Positions 56,650 to 64,000 of a stretch of DNA of 64,000 nucleotides are shown in pieces. Below the pieces are notes generated by a model, which saw nothing but the letters and a program-made list of their open reading frames with translations, searched no databases and was not told the DNA's origin. The position numbers and the translations under genes were made by a program. The stretch lies in contig OY856409.1 in assembly GCA_963693085.1 (NCBI GenBank), forward strand, positions 506,405,803-506,469,802, written 5' to 3'. The stretch's first letter is position 1. Each line of letters starts with the position of its first letter. Source of the DNA: Alisma plantago-aquatica. Taxonomy: Eukaryota > Streptophyta > Magnoliopsida > Alismatales > Alismataceae.

Positions 56650-58300
56650 TTATTCAAAATAACTAGAATTGAAGTCAAAGAGAATGTTCTCATCACCAAG
56701 CCTTATATCAAAGATGTGTTGCAAGGGGACACATGGCTTGTTTGAAAAATCATCATGTGGAGCAAGCGTTGATTTCTTCCATTGAGCTTCATTATCATTG
56801 ATTACATTGGAGTCAACAACTTCATATGATATTGTCTTTGATGGTGAATATGGTTTTCCTATAGAATCTCCACTTCTCCAGATAATTGATGTGAATGTCT
56901 CCCTTGAACTCATTACCAATTTATTAGGCATGGAATTGGGAGGTGCTTTTTATTGGAAAGAGCTTGTTGAGAAATTTGATTCTCCAACATCGTAGTATGA
57001 GTGGCAATTTCATCCACCTCAGAATAAATTTGTAAAATATCATCCTTTAGCAACTCCCATTGTTGGTGAAGCTCATCATTTTGTTGAATTTGAGTTGAGA
57101 CAAAGATCTCAAGCATGGACACCAAACTTGGCTTGGGCTGCATATGTCATTATTGTTGGAAGAGATTGCAACTAACATTGTTGTTGCATTTGATATCTCT
57201 TCAAAATGATGGTGTGGCAAAAACATGAAGAAGGAATGTATCCTGCTGCTCCACATGCATCACGAATTACTTTAGCATCTTGCTTTCCAAAAGTAGAGCT
57301 TGAAGAAGAAGGTTGGCTGCTCTAGTCAAGACCATATTGGCAATTACAAAGTGTCATGTCTTCAATAATGGCATAACTATCCTTGTATGATTAGTTCATT
57401 ATAGCATCATTTGCACTAGCATCAATAGACGTCCTTGTATTGTAGAATAAGCCATTCTAGAAAGTTTGCAATAGAAGCCAATTGCCCAAACCATGGTGTG
57501 GACAAAGACATTGAAGGTCTTTGAATCTTTCCCATGTGTCATACAAGTCTCTCCATCACTTTGTGAAAAATTGATGAGTTGACTTCTCAATTGTACGGTC
57601 TTGCTTGGTGGAAAGTATTTGGACAAGAAAACTTTGAGGAGTTCATCCCAGTTTTTGATGGAGTATCTTGGCAAAGAATAGAGCCACACATTGGCTCTGT
57701 CCCTCAAAGAGAAGGGGAAAATAAGAAGACAAACTACATCACTAGAAATATCATCTATTTTGAAAGTGTTTAGCAACTGTAGAAATTCAACAATGTGGAG
57801 GTTTAGATCCTCCATATGTGTCCCTCCTAATTGATTCTATTGTATCATATGTATAATTGTGGGGCTGATAGAAAAAGCATTTGCCTCAATCGGTGGGATA
57901 TTGATAGCCCCATTGATTTTTGTAATAGATGTAACAATAAAGTCTTTAAGGGGACATTCATCTTCCATGATTGGTCTTTCTTGTTGAGATGGATGCTTGG
58001 GTGAACATGGTGGTGAAGACGTTGGTAATGATGTTTGTGAGTCCTCTGGATCCATTTGAGTTTCACTCATCCTCTGAAGGTTGCAAACATTGTGCTCAAG
58101 TTTGGGGTCCAAAAATGTGGAAGGTTCAAGACCCCCTTTGGATCACCTCATATAGTCTTGCAAGTAAAGAAGGTGACTGAAGTACAACAAAGAAAATGGA
58201 AGATACAAAAAGAAGATAATGATGATGATCATGATCATGATGGAAAGAATGATAGTGGATATGACAGGTGGTGGGATGATCTAGTCTTGCTTACTATTCA
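56650..58300 (-). pseudogene. Athila-like gag, decayed
   Basis: Minus strand. The N-terminal part 58112-57837 (MDPKLEHNVCNLQRMSE, then PIEANAFSISPTIIHMIQ) leads into the capsid core at 57815-57399: LHIVEFLQLLNTFKIDDISSDVVCLLIFPFSL, ANVWLYSLP, NWDELLKVFLSKYFPPSKTVQLRSQ. Then come the coiled segment SLVSMLEIFVSTQIQQ with MLENQISQQA (57143-56913) and a C-terminal PNKLVMSSRETFTSIIWRSG (56931-56650) that matches the end of Athila gag. Several frame changes. No zinc knuckle seen. Confidence 0.85.
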
Positions 58301-58330
58301 ACACTTCTTACTCTAACAAAAATATTGATG

Positions 58331-58349
58331 CTCCCTGACAACAGTGCCA
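58331..58349 (-). other. Primer-binding site of the Athila-like element
   Basis: Minus strand TGGCACTGTTGTCAGGGAG, close to the TGGCGCCGTTGCCGGGGA-type site of Athila elements, with the differences mostly C-to-T or G-to-A changes. Confidence 0.8.
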
Positions 58350-58355
58350 AAAACT

Positions 58356-59924
58356 TGTTAGTTGTGTGTGCAAGTTTTAATATTTATAAAATCGAACACT
58401 ACCCCACAAGTATATGAGTATGTGTAGTATTATCGAGGTCATCCAAGGAGCAATGGTTTGTTAGGTGAAATAGCAATGAAGTTCAACAATCTAGATCTTT
58501 TTAATAAGAGAGGTTTTGTTATGTGGACTAAGGAATTAAAAGGAAATGAACTAAAATAGAAAAAACTTGTATTAACAGTCAAATTGGAATAGGGATTCTT
58601 GATGATAGGGTTTCACATTCACATCATAGTAAGAAGAATAACAAAGACCAAGAACACTAGCAATAACATAAGGGAGGCATGTATCCTACACCCACCTCCT
58701 GGTAGGGTAGATCGGTCCTAACTTTTTATACCACTCCCATGGATATACATAGATTCAGACTACAAACCTTTGTTCCTCAACACATCCCAGCCACTCATGT
58801 GGTCAAGGTAGTGCAACTAAGGTACATCTCCTTGCTTCTATGCACATCTTCCCAAATTATTCAAAGAGCAGAAATCATACATATAAAGTGGCCAGCAAAG
58901 CATGTAAGAACAATTAAACACCAATGAACCTTAGAATAGTGAAACAACAAGCATTTTATATGGAATTCGTGTTCAACATAGTTATGACATGGGAGTTACT
59001 CCTGCATGCCCAAGAATAAGAGATCTACTCATCCATGGTTGTAGAAAGTAGATACAAGTAGTAGAAAGTAGCGCTAGACATCATAATAGAAGGAAATAAA
59101 CTTGGATGTCCGTAGAAAAGTAAGATAGATTTGAAACTCTAGTCAAGGAGTCACAATCCATCCTTCCTGTTAGAAACTCTCCAAAAACCTTCATTCTGGT
59201 GTGGAGAGAAGAGAACCACAGAGATCCTACTACAATTGTTGGAGAAGAATGAAGAAAAAGAAGTTTCTCTCCCAATAAAACACCTTTTCTCCCTTTGGAA
59301 TGTCTCCAACTCCTCCTTGCTTTCCCTTGCTTCAGACCCTCTCCAAAAGGTCCAAAATATGTTGTGGTAACTATCCCAAGTCATCTTGGGGTCGTATATA
59401 TAAGAATGAGGTAGTTAAATTCATGTTTGAGTGAAATCTGTAGGTAACATGACGTGTCTTTTATAAGACACGACGTATCTTACGTGATAACTAAAGTTTG
59501 GATCAAGTTCTACAAAGTTACACTACATGTTTTTAAAAAGACACAACGTGTCTTTAATAGGACATGTCATTCTATAATAAGACACAATGTGTTGTTGCGA
59601 ATCTGGGAGTTCTAGTTTCAATTTATGATTTGTGACATGGGGTGTCTTTAATACGACACGATGTGTTATGGGGTGTCTTTATCAGTTTTAGCAACACTAA
59701 TTTTCTAAATGTCTAGATGATCGAGGAATGTGTTGATGGATGTTATGATGGAATTTTCTACCCATTTTGATGCCAGTTTGTTATACCTACAAACCAAGCC
59801 ATAGAGCAAGTAAAGATCATGATAAAGTGAAAAATCTAGCATGATTAAGAGTGATTATTGGGTGAAATTTGTTTCAAAATGAAACCAAAATTGGTCCATA
59901 GGATGATATAAAATATGCACATCA
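58356..59924 (-). repeat. 5' LTR of the Athila-like element
   Basis: Plus strand TGTTAGTTGTGTG to TGCACATCA. Aligns along its full length with the 3' LTR, including the hairpin array and the minus-strand TATATATA at about 59395-59402. Confidence 0.9.
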
Positions 59925-59960
59925 TCGTCGAGTTGTTCCAGATTTCTTCTTTGATGAAAG

Positions 59961-61397
59961 TGTTGGCTAAATTGGACATTATTATAATCTCTTTGTTTTG
60001 ATGATGACAAACATTTCATTCTTGTGGTTTTAACGTGCTATTTGAGTATTTCAGGAACAAGCATATAAGGTGGTGGATAACAAAGACTTGGAAGAACAAT
60101 TTGATAAAACTGCTTTATTTTCATGATTGTAATCAAATGTAAAAGCTTGTACAAGTAATTACATATCATGTAAATCAAGCGTTTAGATCTTCCCTATCCA
60201 CTCACAACACTTAGATAGGTCATTTCCCAAGATAGTATCACAATTGCACATTGATACACACACTTAATAAATGAATACATTGAGTCAGTAATATTCTCGA
60301 TCGACAAATCGTCGATCGAGAAAATATCGGTCGACAAAAACTTTGACCGAGAAACTCTCGGTCGACAAAATCTTCGATCGAGAATAGACCCTACTAGCCG
60401 TTAGACCTAGCAGACAAAGTAGTTGGGAGTTGAGTTGAACGTTGCAATACACTCAATCTTGGTCGACAAACTTCTCGACCGAGATACATTTCGGTCGACA
60501 ATTCCTCGACCGAAAAGAGTTATGTCTCCACTTTTTAGGGTCAATTAACTATCTGTTGCAAATGCAATTAGTGGACACATAATGGCTAGTTGAGCACTAA
60601 GAACCCCCTAGAAAGTGTCTAGAACGTCCTTAAGCACTCATAGGCCATTCCTATAAATTGGACATGCCTTAGGACACCTAAACTCACTAATATACACTTG
60701 TGCAATACTTGAGCTTACACTTGCAATTGACAATCTTTTTTGAGCAATTGAGCAACACTAGCATTGGCTACTCATTCCCTTGCTCCAAATTCATGTCCTA
60801 TAGGCTAGCATCTCCTATCCACTAAACCTACACTTCAATATTCATTGGTTAGGAGATCTATACGCTTGATATAGGCAAATCAAGCCTTGAGCTACAAGTG
60901 GTATTGTAATTTCTATTTTTCCTTCTTGTTCCTTTTATCTTATGTATTCTCCTTGCTACTCCTAGGGTTGGAGGCTGTGGATTGGAGAAGGTTCTTCTCG
61001 GTGGAGAAGGTGGACTTCGGACTACTTCAAGAAGGTTGTTGCAACGGGAAGCTACTTCAAGAGGAAGGCTACTTCAAGGGGGAGCTTGAAGTTACTTCAA
61101 GAAGGCTGCTTCAAGGTTGGTGCAACTACTTCTAGGTGAAGGTTGTCCGAAGGGTTTGGTGAAAGAATTGTAATTTTGTATAATATCCTTGCGAGGTAAT
61201 AAAATTTAATTCTTTCAAAATCTCGGTTGGGTAAGCAATTGGGTAGTGGATTTACTACCTTAGTATTTGCTAAGGTTGGAACCACTCTAAATCCTTGTCC
61301 CCTTGTCCAATATTTTTGTGGTTGGTTGTTTGAATTAAATTACTTTAAAATAATCATAAAACCCTATTCACCCCCCCCCCCCGCTAGTGGTTTTTCA
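59961..61397 (+). mobile_element. Solo LTR, Sirevirus-like copia, second copy
   Basis: TGTTGGCTAAATTGGACATT to GTGGTTTTTCA, 1437 bases. Flanks GAAAG (59956-59960) and GGAAG (61398-61402) are probably a target duplication with one mutation. Hairpin motifs at about 60297-60385 and 60466-60515; TATA box diverged to TATAAATT near 60652. Near its end it has a run of twelve C (61371-61382) where the relatives have CACTCCCC or CACCCC. Confidence 0.9.
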
Positions 61398-62300
61398 GGA
61401 AGGAGGAAGACAAGTAGTCAAATGCACCTCCATTATTGAATTCTAAGAGGATAAACCCACCATCAACCTAGACCAGTCTATGGTCATTGTCGATGTATCT
61501 TTCTCCTTCTCTGAATCTATACATCCCTTTGATTTCCATCTTGTCTTCCATCTCCATGTCTCACCATACTTGCAATTTCACCATGCTACCCATCACCATG
61601 AGTGGCTAGTCATCTAACTTGGGTTGGGAGTACCCAAAGGCTCTCCCAACATGTAATGCTTACATATATTGAATATATGCTCTTAGACATGTTTATCTTC
61701 ATATTCTTATTCTTAATGCTTTAATTACATGATTAGATACCACCTTGTGTTGTTTGATTGTTAATGCCTTGAAAGAGTAGTATTAGCCTATATCTAATTG
61801 TTATGGAGTTGCATGAATACATGAGAATGTTAGAATGCCTAAGCTAATTATCATAAAGTTTTACATTAATTATTTTTTTGCATCTTTAGAGAGAGACAAC
61901 ATTATAATCTAGAACTATCATAAGCTTGAGAGAGGATGTAATAGACACTTATGATGATTTCTTGTAAACTTACTAAGGGTAGACAATGGGCATGACTATT
62001 TCATGTTGAGGAGAGATCTTATATGGTGAAACTCAATCCAAGTTCCTTCCATACTTGATATCTTATATTTTAACATTCTTGTTCTTTTATTTTACTCTTT
62101 CATTTATTTTACTTGTTTATTGCTTTCTTGTTGAAGAACCATCATTCTATAAGGAACACAAACCTTATCTTACCCTTTTGATTGGTGTAACTAATCTTAT
62201 GCTTAAAGGATCTTAGCACTTAACACCCTTGTCCCTGTGTTTGACCTCAATCCACTACATCGGGCCCCATCATTATCGCTCTGGGGGCCTAAGTGTCGGG
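61398..62300 (+). repeat. Right part of the split LTR
   Basis: Non-coding. Together with 59925-59960 it seems to continue the LTR begun at 52841. CCTTGTCCCTGTGTTTGACCTC (about 62229) near the end resembles the U5 end of Athila/Tat-type LTRs. The exact terminus is not certain and no primer-binding site was recognised after it. Confidence 0.4.
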
Positions 62301-63082
62301 TTATAAATTTAAAAGTCTAATTACTCTAGATCTGCTCCTTTTAGACGCAGGATTTAGGTTGATTGGGGATTGACCAACTGATTAGTAGAATGGGTACCAT
62401 TGGCATTTTCAATTAATATTGGGCACCAAATTATATTAACCTCATTGTCCTAGACCCTCACACCCTTATCTGCTACAATCCAGCTACCTAGATCTGGACT
62501 TATCCTCCACATGGAAGCATGTTACTCCTCAAAACACAGTCCTTCTATGAAGGATTATACAGTGTTCAAGACATTTTTTTGTCTAATTATATTTAATTTA
62601 TCAAGATAACATCTTTGTCCTTAATAATATTACCCTACAATTGACAAGTGAGTATTTGGAATAAATCATGATAATTATCTGGCAAAAAGCAACTATCAGA
62701 ATTCTCTGAAATTGCAGTTCAATTATTTAATGCTTCTAAATCCACCATTCATTTAGCATGTTGCAATGCAGCTCCAGTAATAATTGAATGTATCAACATC
62801 ATAGAACATGATATCCCAAATAACATCTCTCCTCTACTGAAATCTACTATGTATGCACAATGATTTTGTAATAATAGTTATTGAGTAAGAATCGATATAG
62901 AACTACCATTATTTTAGACTTGTATATCATAAATCAAGGGTATAAGGTAATTTTTCACTCACTTACTAGTATGATTTGATCTCCAAACCTCAAGGTCTCA
63001 TTCAAAACCCTCCTGCCAAAAAGCAAGCAAACCCTAAAGAAGTCTGCTAGATATAGGACATGACGAATGAAGGTTTGAGATG
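62301..63082. other. Unassigned sequence
   Basis: AT-rich. A broken frame around 62690-62860 (QLSEFSEIAVQLFNASKSTIHLACCNAAPVII) has coding character but I do not recognise the family, and stops follow it. Confidence 0.3.
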
Positions 63083-64000
63083 TGTTGAATCAAGGGCTCT
63101 AGAGGGGGGTGAATAGAGCTTCACAAATCTCACAACAGAGATTAGACCTTCAAATTATATTAAGTGCAAAAGCTTAAGCATACAACCAATTTGAAGTCCT
63201 AACTAGCAAGCATAGCAAGGGTGAGAGACAAGGATAGCATACACTTGGACAAAGTAGTTTAGAGTGGTTCCACATTTCAAACTAGAAGTGAGTCAGTCTA
63301 CTACCTAGAGGTGGTTAATCTCTAGGACTTTGCAATCTTGATGCTCTTATATTCATTCATAAGATTACAACACAAAAACCACATTCATCCAAGGACTTAA
63401 TACCTCAATCAAGGATCTTCAACCTACCGAAGGAACTTACCCACTTGAGCATGTAGTCTTTAGCCTTCCACAGGGACTTACCCACTCCACCTTCAATCCT
63501 TTGGCCTTCCAGGGATTACCTATCCTTATTAAATGTTCACCTTGCCTATCTCCTTCACTCGGAGATCTGGATCACCATGACTTCTTCAACCTTGAAGAAC
63601 ATCAACTCCTTCTCCTTCACTTGGAGAAGATCTTCAAGCCTTTTCTTCAAACAAGAAAGGGGGTAGGAAGATGGAGGTGGAGAACTTTACATGGATACAA
63701 GGGATAGCTCTCTTATAAGGGAGCCTAACTCACTCGTATTCACGAATTTGAATTGTAAGTAGAGAGAGAAAGGGGATCAAAGGGATGCGGCACTCTCAAC
63801 TAACATAGGACCAAGCATATAGTGAATGAGAAACCTTGGAATGAACTCCAAGTGGTCCTATTTATAGTTGGGGGTGCTCCTTTGAGTTGGGGAACACTTA
63901 GGGTCAAATTATAGCCATTTTTTCCCAAGGCAACAGATCTATTTTTGTCCAAACACATCACCAACGGTTAGAATCACTTTTTATGTATTTTTCGTACAAT
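63083..64000 (-). repeat. Copia LTR on the minus strand, cut by the right edge
   Basis: Read on the minus strand it shows TATAAATA (63866-63859), a leader, U5 words like those of the other Sirevirus LTRs (GGAACCACTCTAAA, CTATTCACCCCCCTCTAGAG) and an end near 63083. The match is in layout and short phrases, so it is a related but distinct family. The start of the LTR lies outside the window, and no flanking pol is seen on its left, which is the downstream side. Confidence 0.75.
63859..63866 (-). promoter_or_regulatory. TATA box of the right-edge copia LTR
   Basis: Minus strand TATAAATA in ACTATAAATAGGACC, about 130 bases inside the window edge, with the same surroundings as in the other copia LTRs. 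Confidence 0.65.

Larger units (their letters stand above)
53778..59924 (-). mobile_element. Athila-like Ty3/gypsy element with gag but no pol
   Basis: Two LTRs of 1559 and 1569 bases in direct orientation (53778-55336, 58356-59924) enclose 3019 bases. On the minus strand: 5' LTR, primer-binding site (58331-58349), gag (about 58300-56650), some 1.3 kb without coding sequence, polypurine tract AAGCTTAGGGGGATT (55337-55351), 3' LTR. Protease, RT, RNase H and integrase are all absent, so this copy was mobilised by others or lost pol by deletion. No matching target duplication was found (flanks TTGCA and TCGTC). Confidence 0.87.

Noticed and set aside
61371..61382. Poly(C) run as a G-quadruplex candidate
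   Set aside because: Single uninterrupted run in one LTR copy; the relatives have only short C stretches there, so slippage or a sequencing artefact is likelier.

Overview
This window reads as nuclear DNA from a flowering plant with a large, repeat-rich genome. It is AT-rich, carries long (TA)n and (GA)n tracts, and essentially everything that can be identified is transposable-element sequence. I found no host protein-coding gene, tRNA gene, rRNA gene array or CRISPR. The element types seen (L1-type LINEs with DUF4283/CCHC ORF1, Sirevirus-like Ty1/copia, Tekay- and Athila-type Ty3/gypsy, a Cassandra TRIM, a LARD-type element, a SINE, MITEs) are plant types. I cannot name the species.

Layout. 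1-2612: 5' part of a LINE on the minus strand, with an open ORF1 and an open ORF2 start that runs off the left edge. 2927-3602: the poly(A)-ended 3' stub of another LINE. 3603-7790: two non-coding LTR-like blocks. 7817-10470: the 3' end of a Sirevirus-like copia element (broken RT/RNase H, several polypurine tracts, LTR). 10471-11976: a broken Athila-type integrase and its 3' region. 11977-30020: a Tekay-type chromovirus with roughly 4-kb LTRs and a decayed gag-pol. Its left LTR was hit by a Cassandra TRIM (13871-19575). The TRIM was hit by an element now left as a solo LTR (14181-19078). That solo LTR in turn carries a SINE and three MITEs. 30026-44095: a complete minus-strand LARD-like element with long LTRs, no coding capacity and GGTAA target duplications. 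Its 3' LTR was later hit by a LINE (31307-35402) and by a Sirevirus LTR that is now solo (36902-38290). 44101-53777: a strongly decayed, formerly coding region of uncertain type, with a LINE fragment inside (about 48180-49760), followed by the promoter half of another LTR. 53778-59924: a minus-strand Athila-like element that kept gag but has no pol. 59961-61397: a second solo Sirevirus LTR. 61398-63082: the rest of the split LTR and unassigned sequence. 63083-64000: a minus-strand copia LTR cut by the right edge.

The window is therefore best read as a stratigraphic section of nested insertions. Five events are dated relative to each other by target-site duplications and by empty sites in sister LTR copies: Tekay, then Cassandra, then the solo LARD LTR, then SINE and MITEs; and Tekay, then LARD, then LINE and solo copia LTR.

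The most interesting items are: the Cassandra element with 5S-rRNA-like domains in both LTRs; a cluster of three MITEs in alternating orientation set in microsatellites; arrays of short hairpins just upstream of the TATA box in LTRs of two unrelated superfamilies; the ATGA stop/start overlap joining the two LINE ORFs; and a decayed coding region with Ulp1-protease-like pieces.
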